Assembly (NCBI RefSeq): GCF_001570725.1
Contig: NZ_BCNV01000001.1
Span: 1,674,001 to 1,738,000 of the forward strand
Reading direction: 5' to 3'
Length of the DNA: 64,000 nucleotides
DNA from: Paenibacillus amylolyticus
Lineage (GTDB): Bacteria > Bacillota > Bacilli > Paenibacillales > Paenibacillaceae
The notes beneath the pieces are model-generated. The model searched no databases. It saw only the letters and a program-made list of their open reading frames with translations, and had not been told where the DNA came from. Position numbers and translations under genes: made by a program. Shown in pieces: positions 35,950-43,951 of the stretch (within the stretch, counting starts at the first letter, position 1; the number at the start of each line of letters is the position of its first letter).

Positions 35950-36879
35950 TTATGGCAATGCCAGCTTGGAAGGAAGCTCGAACTCTGGAACATACAGGTT
36001 ACTTTGGAGTAGGGCGGCTCGAATATCCAGCATCAGCTTCTCGCTCGCAGTACCAAGTGGAGTATTTCGTTTACGTAAAACGCCCACGATGGGGCCAACC
36101 TTCAGATCGGCAATCGGTTGGATAACGGTTCCCGGAATAGCAGGAGAGATCGTAGCTATGGGAGCAATCGTTATGCCCAATTTGGCTTGTACATAATATT
36201 TGTGAGATCGGATATTACTTATTTCGATACCCTGATAATCACTGTCAATTTTCTCGGCCAACAGTTGTTCAATTCGAATTCGAATCGGGCAATTCGGAGG
36301 TGTGAACAGAAACGGTTGTCCTTTGAGATCCTGCAAATGTATTTCAGTAGCTTGAGCGAATGGATGCGTGTTGTACAACAATAAGGCCATGGGTTCAAAA
36401 AGAAGAGGCTGAAACTCGGTATCCAGACTGGTTTCTGGAGAAGGGCAGACGGCAAAGTCAAGCTGTTCATCCACGACCAGCTCATTTAGCAACTTGCTGT
36501 CCCCAATACGGATGCTGAGTCTGATCTTTGGATTTTTCTCCACAAATGAAGACAGAATCGCCGGAAGTCTGTGACTCGCTGTTGGCTCGGATACTCCGAT
36601 TCGCACATAACCGGCTTGTCCTTGCTGGATGTCCGAGATCGTATTCGTTAAGTACTCATATTCTTTAAGAAGCTGATCGGCTCTGGCGTAAAAAATTTTC
36701 CCTGCTTCCGTCAATTTAATCTTTTTTCCTCTGTCAATTAATTTCACACCAAGATCACCTTCAAGCTTCTGAATGTGTTGTGTGATGGCGGGTTGTGAAT
36801 ACTGCAATGCTTCTGCGGCCTGCTGAAAGCTTCCAAGCTTTACAATGGTTTGAAAGGTCTTAATCATTCGCATCTCCAT
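35950..36879 (-). CDS. LysR-family transcriptional regulator
   Basis: A 309-residue LysR-type regulator started at ATG 36879 (GAAAGGTG six nt upstream). The N-terminal winged helix (MIKTFQTIVKLGSFQQAAEALQYSQPAITQHIQKLE) is canonical and is followed by a helical linker and a periplasmic-binding-like effector domain. It is convergent with the peptide operon and divergent from the TetR gene, so its target is not obvious. Some LysR regulators act on nearby genes regardless of orientation. Confidence 0.88.
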   Translation of the reverse strand: MEMRMIKTFQTIVKLGSFQQAAEALQYSQPAITQHIQKLEGDLGVKLIDRGKKIKLTEAGKIFYARADQLLKEYEYLTNTISDIQQGQAGYVRIGVSEPTASHRLPAILSSFVEKNPKIRLSIRIGDSKLLNELVVDEQLDFAVCPSPETSLDTEFQPLLFEPMALLLYNTHPFAQATEIHLQDLKGQPFLFTPPNCPIRIRIEQLLAEKIDSDYQGIEISNIRSHKYYVQAKLGITIAPIATISPAIPGTVIQPIADLKVGPIVGVLRKRNTPLGTASEKLMLDIRAALLQSNLYVPEFELPSKLALP

Positions 36880-37068
36880 GGCAAACACCTTTCTATAAAT
36901 ATATGTTTTGAATAATGATTTACAATTTCTCGATTAGTATAGCATGATTAATACACACTATTCCAATTGGATTTAATTATTTTGATGATCTGACCATGCG
37001 CAGTCGCTTGGTTTATTTTCTTACTCCTGAAGTGTTAACGTTTACATTAAAATTTGAAATAAAAATGA

Positions 37069-37121
37069 TTGACAGTACCTATTTGAGCGGGTTTAATTAT
37101 ATAGACCGATTGTTATAATTA
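37069..37121 (+). promoter_or_regulatory. Promoter and operator of the TetR/MFS pair
   Basis: -35 TTGACA (37069-37074), a 17-nt spacer and -10 TTTAAT (37092-37097). The inverted repeat TAATTATA (37094-37101) / TATAATTA (37114-37121) overlaps the -10. Its centre contains TATAGACC, reminiscent of the LmrA/YxaF box of B. subtilis as I remember it. The likely site of autorepression by the TetR protein. Confidence 0.6.
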
Positions 37122-37141
37122 TTTGAAGGAAGTGGCTTTCG

Positions 37142-37729
37142 TTGAGTGAAAAGTCTAATGCTAGAGAGTCCATTGTCAGCACAGCAGCGAGACTGTTTTT
37201 TTCACAAGGATATCATGCGACCGGTCTGAATCAGATCATCAAGGAGAGTAGTACGCCGAAAGGGTCCTTATATCATTATTTCCCGCACGGCAAAGAAGAG
37301 CTCGCGCACGAGTGTATTCAAAAAGCCAATGAACATATCTTGCAGACATTTGAGCAAACCTTTGCAGCCCATGACAACACGGGGGACGCCATTCAGAGAT
37401 TTATTCATGATCTGGCTCATGAAACAGAAGCAGCTGGTTTTACCGGATTTCTGCCATTCAGCTTCTGGGCAGCTGTGGAGACCTCATGTATTAGTCAGCA
37501 GTTGCGTGTTGCCTGTCAGGGGGTATTTGCAGATTGGCAGGATGTCATTAAGAAACATCTGATTCTGGATGGCATTGGTGAAGAGAAGGCGCGGGAGACA
37601 GCACTTCTGGTCATTTCCTTGATGGAAGGCGCATTGATAATCAGCCTGACGAATCAGGATAAACAGCCTCTGCTGACGGCTGCTGATTATTTGTCGGTTG
37701 TGGCGAAGAATGCCAGACAGATTCAATAA
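37142..37729 (+). CDS. TetR/AcrR-family repressor (LmrA/YxaF-like)
   Basis: A 195-residue TetR regulator from TTG 37142 (GAAGGAAGTGG upstream). The HTH is typical: RESIVSTAARLFFSQGYHATGLNQIIKESSTPKGSLYHYFPHGKEELA; the GLNQIIKES..PKGSLYHYFP part closely matches the LmrA/YxaF subgroup. The C-terminal domain should bind a drug-like or flavonoid-like ligand. It precedes an MFS multidrug exporter by 56 nt, so they are probably one operon controlled by this repressor. Confidence 0.9.
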   Translation: MSEKSNARESIVSTAARLFFSQGYHATGLNQIIKESSTPKGSLYHYFPHGKEELAHECIQKANEHILQTFEQTFAAHDNTGDAIQRFIHDLAHETEAAGFTGFLPFSFWAAVETSCISQQLRVACQGVFADWQDVIKKHLILDGIGEEKARETALLVISLMEGALIISLTNQDKQPLLTAADYLSVVAKNARQIQ

Positions 37730-37785
37730 GTTATACCAAGAGACAGAGAAAAAGAAAGTTCGATACGTTTGAGGAGGATGGGATC

Positions 37786-39279
37786 GTGGAGGTTTCCATG
37801 AAGGCTGATTCTGCACAGAATCAAGAAGAAACAAAGCAATATAAGGTATTTCCGATTTTGTTCGCCATGCTGCTAAGCGGCTTTATTGGTCTGTTTGGAG
37901 AAACGGCATTAAACGTGGCTTTGACGCCACTTATGGGTCTGCTTGAAGTAGGTCCTACAACGATTCAATGGTTAACCACAGGTTATTTGCTTGTATTGGG
38001 AATCCTGGTACCGGTATCCGGTATGCTGTTGCAGTGGTTTACAACCAGACAATTGTTCACAACGTCCCTGATTTTCTCGATTGCAGGAACATTTGTTGCT
38101 GCACTTGCACCTAGTTTCGAAATTCTATTGGTGGCACGCGTACTGCAGGCGATAGGTACAGCACTATTGTTGCCACTGATGTTTAACACCATATTGGTTA
38201 TTTTCCCGATTGAAAAACGTGGTGCTGCCATGGGATTGATCGGTTTGGTTATCATGTTTGCGCCAGCAAGTGGTCCGAGTATCTCCGGTCTGATCCTGGC
38301 TAACCTGAGCTGGCACTGGATCTTCTGGATCTCCTTGCCGTTCTTCATTATCTCACTGGTATGTGGCTTGTTGTTCTTGCCGAATATTTCGAAATTGACC
38401 AAGCCCAAAATTGATGTACTGTCCATTATCCTGTCCACACTCGGATTTGGTGGTATTGTATACGGGTTCAGTAGCGCAGGAGGACATGGGGAAACTGGCG
38501 GAGGCTGGACGAGCCCTGTCGTTGTTGCCACTCTCGTTATTGGTGTGTTGTCCTTACTGTTATTCAGTATCCGTCAATTGAGAATGAAGCAGCCGATGAT
38601 GGATCTGCGTGCATTCCGATATCCAATGTTTACGGTTGGTCTGATCCTGATCTTCATCTGTATGATGATGATGCTGTCTTCGATGTTGATTCTGCCAATG
38701 TACTTGCAACAAGGTATGGCGGTTACAGCTTTGACAGCAGGCCTGGTTCTATTGCCAGGTAGCTTGCTGAATGGATTCTTGTCTCCGATTATGGGACGTC
38801 TGTTCGACAAGTTTGGTCCAAAATGGCTTGTTATTATTGGGATGGCTATCGTATCCGTTGTCTTGTTCTTGTACACGGGCATCGAAGCGACAACTTCCCT
38901 GGGCATGATCATTACGTTGCACGTGTTCATGATGATCGGTATTTCGATGATTATGATGCCTGCACAAACGAACGGTCTAAATCAATTACCACCTGAGTTC
39001 TATCCTCACGGAACTGCGATCATGAATACACTTCAACAGGTATCCGGAGCTATTGGTACAGCTGTTGCGGTAAGTATATTGAGTGCAGGACAGACTCGCT
39101 TCTTGAGCAATGTGACGGACCCGGAGAGCCCTGAGAATCAGTTGGCAGGTTTCACGTCAGGTGTACAAAACGCGTTTGTCTTTGCACTGGTTCTTGCCGT
39201 GATCGGACTGATCATTTCACTGTTTGTGAAACGGGTCAAAGTTGGAGCACAAGCTGGACAACAAGGCCCAATGCACTAA
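37786..39279 (+). CDS. Multidrug MFS exporter (DHA2, 14-helix, LmrB-like)
   Basis: A 497-residue proton-driven drug exporter of the DHA2 group with about fourteen membrane segments. It shows motif C-like GLVIMFAPASGPSISGLI in helix 5 and the DHA2 segment WLTTGYLLVLGILVPVSGML. The start is GTG 37786 (GAGGAGG at 8 nt); an in-frame ATG at 37798 with GGAGG is also possible. Paired with the LmrA-like repressor, as in B. subtilis lmrAB, where the exporter confers lincomycin resistance. The actual substrate is unknown. Confidence 0.9.
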   Translation: MEVSMKADSAQNQEETKQYKVFPILFAMLLSGFIGLFGETALNVALTPLMGLLEVGPTTIQWLTTGYLLVLGILVPVSGMLLQWFTTRQLFTTSLIFSIAGTFVAALAPSFEILLVARVLQAIGTALLLPLMFNTILVIFPIEKRGAAMGLIGLVIMFAPASGPSISGLILANLSWHWIFWISLPFFIISLVCGLLFLPNISKLTKPKIDVLSIILSTLGFGGIVYGFSSAGGHGETGGGWTSPVVVATLVIGVLSLLLFSIRQLRMKQPMMDLRAFRYPMFTVGLILIFICMMMMLSSMLILPMYLQQGMAVTALTAGLVLLPGSLLNGFLSPIMGRLFDKFGPKWLVIIGMAIVSVVLFLYTGIEATTSLGMIITLHVFMMIGISMIMMPAQTNGLNQLPPEFYPHGTAIMNTLQQVSGAIGTAVAVSILSAGQTRFLSNVTDPESPENQLAGFTSGVQNAFVFALVLAVIGLIISLFVKRVKVGAQAGQQGPMH

Positions 39280-39303
39280 TTATTATAAAAAACGCAATAT
39301 CAA

Positions 39304-39344
39304 GAGCGATGCGTTCCTTAAACCAAGGACGCATCGCTTTTTTG
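39304..39344 (+). terminator. Intrinsic terminator of the TetR/MFS operon
   Basis: AGCGATGCGTTCCTT / AAGGACGCATCGCT stem with a short loop, followed by T6. Confidence 0.88.
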
Positions 39345-39369
39345 TGTATTATTATTTATTTTTTTTATG

Positions 39370-39389
39370 TTGACGTGAAACGGGTTTCA
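39370..39389 (+). promoter_or_regulatory. -35-like box with adjoining dyad
   Basis: TTGACG (39370-39375) is followed at once by the dyad TGAAAC-GG-GTTTCA (39376-39389). No good -10 follows at 16-18 nt, so the promoter call is weak. It lies about 190 nt upstream of the kinase-like gene. Confidence 0.35.
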
Positions 39390-39577
39390 GCCATTAGAGT
39401 AGGAATATAGCTGGAATACGGTGGTTCAACGAATGAATTTCAGAGCAAATACTTCATGTTCCGGCAAGATTGTATATGTTCATACTAATATAAAAGGGTA
39501 ATATAGGATGTAATAGTGCAATTTTGAACCAATTCGAAAACGGTTTATATTTTATCTTTACTCAAGGAGACAACGTT

Positions 39578-40225
39578 ATGATAATCATCAATTCCATTGG
39601 CAATAACATCGAAAAGATGCTGTTGCACTACGAAAAAAATCACCATTTAACTATACAGGCTTCGCTTATTAGCAATAGCTCGGTTGTATACAGATTGCAG
39701 GATTATTGTCTCAAAGTATACGCTTCGCGTGCAAAATTGGATGGGGAAATGGAAAATGAGGCTCTTAGGTCACTGCAAAGTCATCCGTATGCACCTAAAT
39801 TGTATGCGTATTCACCAGGAGAGTACACCCTGACAGAATGGATTGAAGCATTCAATCTGAAACAGTACCGTGAGACATATGGACACATTCCTCCCAACTT
39901 GATATACGATATGTTTACGACGGAACTTCAGCAGATTTATGCTGGATATTGGGACTGGGATGTCATCCGATATGAGAATTTACTATGGACGGAGACAGGT
40001 GATGTGAAAAGAACAGACTTTTGGTTGTGTGAACCTGTGAAATCCAGACGTGAAAGTTTGTATAACCAGGTCATTCGGAAAATTGATAACATCTACAATG
40101 GGGATCGCATCGAAATGGAGGCGATGGAGCAATATTTCTATCGTCACCAGTTGACGTCATCAGAGATCGAACAGGCCTTCAGCGATTTCAGATCCCAACG
40201 GCCAAGACTGGCGATAGCACAATAA
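39578..40225 (+). CDS. Small protein-kinase-like protein, active site degenerate
   Basis: A 215-residue protein from ATG 39578 (AAGGAGA at 8 nt); an in-frame start at 39524 lacks such a site. It resembles the small kinase-fold proteins of Bacillales: YCLKVYASRAKLDGEMENEALRSL looks like the beta3 lysine plus alphaC, LTEWIEA like the hinge, and DWDVIRYENLLW like the catalytic loop with the Mg-binding Asn. The HRD aspartate appears shifted or replaced, and DFG reads DFW. It may be a pseudokinase or a divergent small-molecule kinase. Flanked by terminators on both sides; the partner is unknown. Confidence 0.65.
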   Translation: MIIINSIGNNIEKMLLHYEKNHHLTIQASLISNSSVVYRLQDYCLKVYASRAKLDGEMENEALRSLQSHPYAPKLYAYSPGEYTLTEWIEAFNLKQYRETYGHIPPNLIYDMFTTELQQIYAGYWDWDVIRYENLLWTETGDVKRTDFWLCEPVKSRRESLYNQVIRKIDNIYNGDRIEMEAMEQYFYRHQLTSSEIEQAFSDFRSQRPRLAIAQ

Positions 40226-40235
40226 ATTCATAGCC

Positions 40236-40273
40236 AAAACCCCAAAGAGTTCGAGATTCTTTGGGGTTTCTTT
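40236..40273 (+). terminator. Intrinsic terminator, bidirectional
   Basis: AAACCCCAAAGA / TCTTTGGGGTTT stem between the convergent kinase-like and hydrolase genes. Confidence 0.85.
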
Positions 40274-40277
40274 CAAG

Positions 40278-41255
40278 TTACTTCTTCACCAAGGCTAATA
40301 TTTCATCCGCAACGAGATCCGGGCGATATTGATGGATGTAATGATCAGTATCTTTAATGGTTATCTGTTTCGATTCATTAGACCAAGATTTGAATTCTGT
40401 TTGAGTTTTATCCCATTCGGGTTCACTGGCACCTAAGTAATCAGCCGTCAGTATAGTTAGCGGAAACGGCAAGGTTTGCTTGTGATCTACGACCACTTTG
40501 GCGTTGGTAGCTATTTCACGTAATTCATCCAACGTGTTAGCATTACCGTAGTTGTACAACAACGCAGTTGTATCCAGTTTTTTCAGATCATCGGGTACAA
40601 GTTTCAGTTCATTGCGACTGGCATTGGATGTCTCGACAACCAAGTCAGATTGCATGGAGAGGCGGAACAGTCCGGTTTGGATACGGAATTTATTCGCGAA
40701 ACCACCAATTGTATCTGCCAAGGAGTCATCGTCATTCGCATAATATTCGGGACTTCCACCATCAATCATGACGATACCTTTCACGAGATCCGGGTACTTC
40801 TGTGCGAAACGGATGGTTTCCAGCGAGCCGAGAGAATGTCCAACTAAAACATAAGGTGGCTTCTGTCCAGATACCTCTAACAACTCGTGTAATTCCTCTG
40901 CCACGGTATCGACATCACGTTTCTTATCGGTTCGATCGCTATAACCATAGCCAAATCGATCATATACAGCAAATTTTGTGTTAGGAGCAAGCTTCTCATA
41001 TAGGGGATAATAATCTACATAGGGATTAGCGGTACCCCAGCCGGAGGCAAGTACTACCGTTACATCGCCTTCTCCACCGGTATATAAATGCATATTGTCT
41101 CCGTGTACTTCGTAGAGCTTTCCAGGAGGTACGAGTGTTTTGGCATCCTGTCTTAAACCCACTTGTTGGTAGATCACGCCTGTACCGAAAAGTAAAATAA
41201 TTAACGCGAGGTCAAATATCAAAAACTTAACTAATCTTTTACGCCATTTCTTCAT
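40278..41255 (-). CDS. Membrane-anchored alpha/beta hydrolase
   Basis: A 325-residue hydrolase with a basic N-terminus and one membrane helix (about residues 10-30), so the catalytic domain faces outside. It has an oxyanion-region ASGWGT, nucleophile elbow GHSLGS with the serine near residue 141, an acid residue region near ILTADYLG and a C-terminal histidine in DTDHYIHQYRP. The fold matches esterases and haloalkane/epoxide-hydrolase-like enzymes; the substrate is not predictable. The ribosome site is GTGAGAGAAC. Divergent from the MBL-fold gene. Confidence 0.85.
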   Translation of the reverse strand: MKKWRKRLVKFLIFDLALIILLFGTGVIYQQVGLRQDAKTLVPPGKLYEVHGDNMHLYTGGEGDVTVVLASGWGTANPYVDYYPLYEKLAPNTKFAVYDRFGYGYSDRTDKKRDVDTVAEELHELLEVSGQKPPYVLVGHSLGSLETIRFAQKYPDLVKGIVMIDGGSPEYYANDDDSLADTIGGFANKFRIQTGLFRLSMQSDLVVETSNASRNELKLVPDDLKKLDTTALLYNYGNANTLDELREIATNAKVVVDHKQTLPFPLTILTADYLGASEPEWDKTQTEFKSWSNESKQITIKDTDHYIHQYRPDLVADEILALVKK

Positions 41256-41455
41256 GTTCTCTCACATACTCTCCATGTATTTTCTCTATCATATATGCCC
41301 AATCTTATAGGAGAGAAAACTGAGCCTTAATTCTATCTTAATTAACCGAAAATTGAATATCAACGGCCAATGAATTAATATAAAGCTACGATATGAATAG
41401 ATATTTTTCTAATGTTGAATCACAGATTGATTATATAGAACAGAAGGTATGCACA

Positions 41456-42433
41456 ATGACAAAATATGAAAATCAGATCCCGACATCGGCCGGCATGAGC
41501 TTCAAGTCTCTGATCAGTATATTGAGAGATTCCATGCGTGGCAATGTAGAGCGGAGGCCGGTGGGCGTAATGCCTATGGAGATATGTGAACCTGCTGAAT
41601 CCTTCAATGCATCGGATAACCCACAGGTTACATGGTTCGGACATTCGGCATTTTTGCTAGAAATCGAAGGTCACAGGTTACTCTTTGATCCGATGCTAGG
41701 CAATCGTCCATCCCCTGTATCCTGGGTGGGTACCAAGCGTTACAGCACGAATCTACCGATTCAACCCGAGGATTTCCCGGCTCTGGATGCAATCATTATA
41801 TCGCATGACCATTATGATCATCTCGACTATGACTCCATTCGCAGATTGAAGGATAAAACAAAGCGTTTTATCGTGCCGCTTGGGGTCCGTCGTCGACTGA
41901 TTCAACTGGGTGTGCCTTCGGAACAGATTACCGAGCATAACTGGTGGGATGAGTTATCGTTCAAAGGTTTAACATTCGCTTGCACGCCAGCGCGACATTT
42001 CTCAGGCAGAGGATTATTCGACCGCAATTCTACCTTATGGTGTTCGTGGGTTATTGCTGGACAACATACGAAAGTGTTCTTTAGTGGCGACAGCGGATAC
42101 GGTCCTCATTTCAAAGAAATTGGCAATAAATACGGTCCATTTGACCTAACGTTGATGGAATGTGGGCAATATGACGAGCGTTGGTCCAACATTCACATGA
42201 TGCCAGAAGAAACAGTGCAAGCGCATTTGGACGTAAGGGGTAAGCTACTCATTCCAATTCATTGGGCAGCATTTACGTTGGCCTATCATGCCTGGAATGA
42301 ACCGGTTGAACGAATTACGAAGGCTGCACATGCCTTGAACGTTAAGATTGCAACACCCAAAATCGGCGAGAAGGTTGTTCTTCATACGGAGAATTATCCT
42401 ATACATCCGTGGTGGAGACCGGAATTAGGATAA
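41456..42433 (+). CDS. MBL-fold metallohydrolase (UlaG/NAPE-PLD-like)
   Basis: Metallo-beta-lactamase-fold hydrolase of about 325 residues from ATG 41456 (AGAAGGTAT upstream; an ATG at 41393 is in frame but without a ribosome site). The metal motif HDHYDHLD near residue 119, the later FSGDSGYGPHF segment, and a C-terminal IPIHWAAF with a further histidine ligand are clear. WFGHSAFLLEIEGHRLLFDP matches the L-ascorbate-6-phosphate lactonase/NAPE-PLD branch, often acting on phosphodiesters or lactones. It lacks a signal peptide. Substrate unknown. Confidence 0.86.
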   Translation: MTKYENQIPTSAGMSFKSLISILRDSMRGNVERRPVGVMPMEICEPAESFNASDNPQVTWFGHSAFLLEIEGHRLLFDPMLGNRPSPVSWVGTKRYSTNLPIQPEDFPALDAIIISHDHYDHLDYDSIRRLKDKTKRFIVPLGVRRRLIQLGVPSEQITEHNWWDELSFKGLTFACTPARHFSGRGLFDRNSTLWCSWVIAGQHTKVFFSGDSGYGPHFKEIGNKYGPFDLTLMECGQYDERWSNIHMMPEETVQAHLDVRGKLLIPIHWAAFTLAYHAWNEPVERITKAAHALNVKIATPKIGEKVVLHTENYPIHPWWRPELG

Positions 42434-42439
42434 AAATAA

Positions 42440-42476
42440 AAGCGTTCAGCTCATTGAATGAGTGGACGCTTTTTCT
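42440..42476 (+). terminator. Intrinsic terminator, bidirectional
   Basis: AAAAGCGTTCAGCTCATT / AATGAGTGGACGCTTTT hairpin with T5 separates the MBL-fold and LysE genes. Confidence 0.85.
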
Positions 42477-42484
42477 GTTGCCTT

Positions 42485-43066
42485 TTATATCAGGATTGAT
42501 AGAGCACTGTAAATTAACAACATACCCATTACGATATTAACAGGACGCTCGAATTTTAATAGAAAGCTCTGGAATAACATGCCACCGAACGCCCAGGTCA
42601 TATTGGCACTAATACCGATGAAGGTGAGCAGCAAGGAGAATGCGATCAATTGAATATGGGATTGTCCAAGAGGCAGAACAAAAACGGATATGGCAGTAAG
42701 CCCATACAGAATGACTTTGGGATTGATGAATTGCAGGGTGAAGCCGAATAGAAATGAATAATGATTAAACTTGTTTTCTTGTGCATCTGCAGGTTTACTT
42801 CGCATGATTTTGAACGCCAGATAGAGCATGTACACACATCCCAAAAGGTTCAAGATGGGTGTAATCCTCGGGATGTATTGATGAAGAATAAGGTTGAAAT
42901 AACTGGACAAAAACATAATAAGCAGGCAGCCGGCTGCAACTCCACTGATAAACGGAAGGGTGTTTCGGAACCCCTGATTTCTTGCATGCGTCATGGAAAT
43001 GATGTTGTTGGGTCCAGGTGTAAATGAAGCAATGATTGCGTATGTCACTAAAGGTATGATGTTCAT
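42485..43066 (-). CDS. LysE/RhtB-family exporter
   Basis: A 193-residue exporter with about six membrane helices and the family N-terminal motif FTPGPNNIISMTHARNQG near residue 15 (PGP followed by N). Members export amino acids and related compounds; the substrate is not readable. It is divergent from an XRE-cupin regulator with two operator-like repeats between them, a frequent pairing that makes the exporter the probable target. Confidence 0.88.
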   Translation of the reverse strand: MNIIPLVTYAIIASFTPGPNNIISMTHARNQGFRNTLPFISGVAAGCLLIMFLSSYFNLILHQYIPRITPILNLLGCVYMLYLAFKIMRSKPADAQENKFNHYSFLFGFTLQFINPKVILYGLTAISVFVLPLGQSHIQLIAFSLLLTFIGISANMTWAFGGMLFQSFLLKFERPVNIVMGMLLIYSALSILI

Positions 43067-43110
43067 GTGTCCTCCACGTTTTCTTAGTTGTATGATATAA
43101 TGTCCTGAAA

Positions 43111-43127
43111 TGTACGCTATAACGTAC
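43111..43127. promoter_or_regulatory. Operator-like repeat 1 (LysE/XRE region)
   Basis: TGTACGCTATAACGTAC contains the dyad GTACG / CGTAC. It matches repeat 2 (43149-43165) at 13 of 17 positions. Confidence 0.6.
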
Positions 43128-43148
43128 GAACTTTATCATTGTACAATA

Positions 43149-43165
43149 TGTGCGTTATAAAGCAC
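43149..43165. promoter_or_regulatory. Operator-like repeat 2 (LysE/XRE region)
   Basis: TGTGCGTTATAAAGCAC contains the dyad GTGC / GCAC and lies 38 bp downstream of repeat 1 in the same orientation, immediately before the XRE-cupin gene. Together they suggest cooperative binding of an XRE-cupin dimer. Confidence 0.6.
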
Positions 43166-43195
43166 AATACAATTATAAAATGAGGAGGATGGATT

Positions 43196-43750
43196 TTGAA
43201 AAACATTAATAGTATTCTTGCGCAGAACCTGAAACAGCTTCGGGAACAAAGAAAGCTGAGTCTGGACAAAGTTGCCGAAATGTCTGGTATTAGCAAAACG
43301 ATGCTTGGTCAGATTGAACGTGGCGAATCCAACCCATCGATTGCAACCGTATGGAAGATTGCCAACGGCTTGAAGATTTCCTTTACTGCTTTGATCCACG
43401 AGCCGAAGTCAGATGCTACCGTTGTAACGGTCGATGATATTCAGGTATTGATGGAGGATGGGGGAAGAGTTCGGATTTATCCTTATTTTTCTTTTGAAGA
43501 GGGTCGTCGTTTTGAAATATATATGATGGAGATGGACCCCAAGTCTGAGTTGAAAGCTGAACCGCATATCGAAGGTACGGAAGAATTTATTACTGTTTTT
43601 GAAGGGAAAGTTACGATTCGGGTAGGCACAGAAGAATATACGGTGAACCAAGGGGAGTCAATTCGTTTTGGAGCGGACAAGCCTCATGCCTATGTTAACT
43701 CCTGTGCTAAGGAGAGCAAATTCAACATGGTCATTCATTATCCGAAGTGA
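43196..43750 (+). CDS. XRE-cupin transcriptional regulator
   Basis: A 184-residue regulator from TTG 43196 (GAGGAGGATGG upstream). An N-terminal XRE helix-turn-helix (about 8-62; RKLSLDKVAEMSGISKTMLGQIERGESNPS) is joined to a C-terminal cupin (about 110-180; EEFITVFEGKVTIRV) that should sense a small molecule. Such proteins commonly control a divergently encoded amino-acid exporter or catabolic gene, fitting the LysE gene here. Confidence 0.9.
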   Translation: MKNINSILAQNLKQLREQRKLSLDKVAEMSGISKTMLGQIERGESNPSIATVWKIANGLKISFTALIHEPKSDATVVTVDDIQVLMEDGGRVRIYPYFSFEEGRRFEIYMMEMDPKSELKAEPHIEGTEEFITVFEGKVTIRVGTEEYTVNQGESIRFGADKPHAYVNSCAKESKFNMVIHYPK

Positions 43751-43817
43751 GAAGCAAAGATCCATCTCTGAAAGTAACCAACGATGAACGAATGAATGCA
43801 TACATGAAAGGAATGAC

Positions 43818-43906
43818 AATAAAGCAGCCTGATGTAATGAACTGCAACACCGCTGTTCGTTATCTCTAACAAATGGGGTGCAGTTCGATACATTGGCTGC
43901 TTTATT
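43818..43906. repeat. Large stem-loop between convergent genes
   Basis: An 89-nt imperfect palindrome. The outer arms AATAAAGCAGCC / GGCTGCTTTATT are perfect (12 bp), followed by a mismatched part and then GAACTGCA / TGCAGTTC (8 bp). It lies between the XRE-cupin gene and the convergent GH43 gene. It could be a bidirectional terminator or a palindromic repeat element; there is no long T-run. Confidence 0.6.
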
Positions 43907-43951
43907 GATGTGTGTACTTATGGGGCTCAGCGCCTATGATATGACTCTGAC

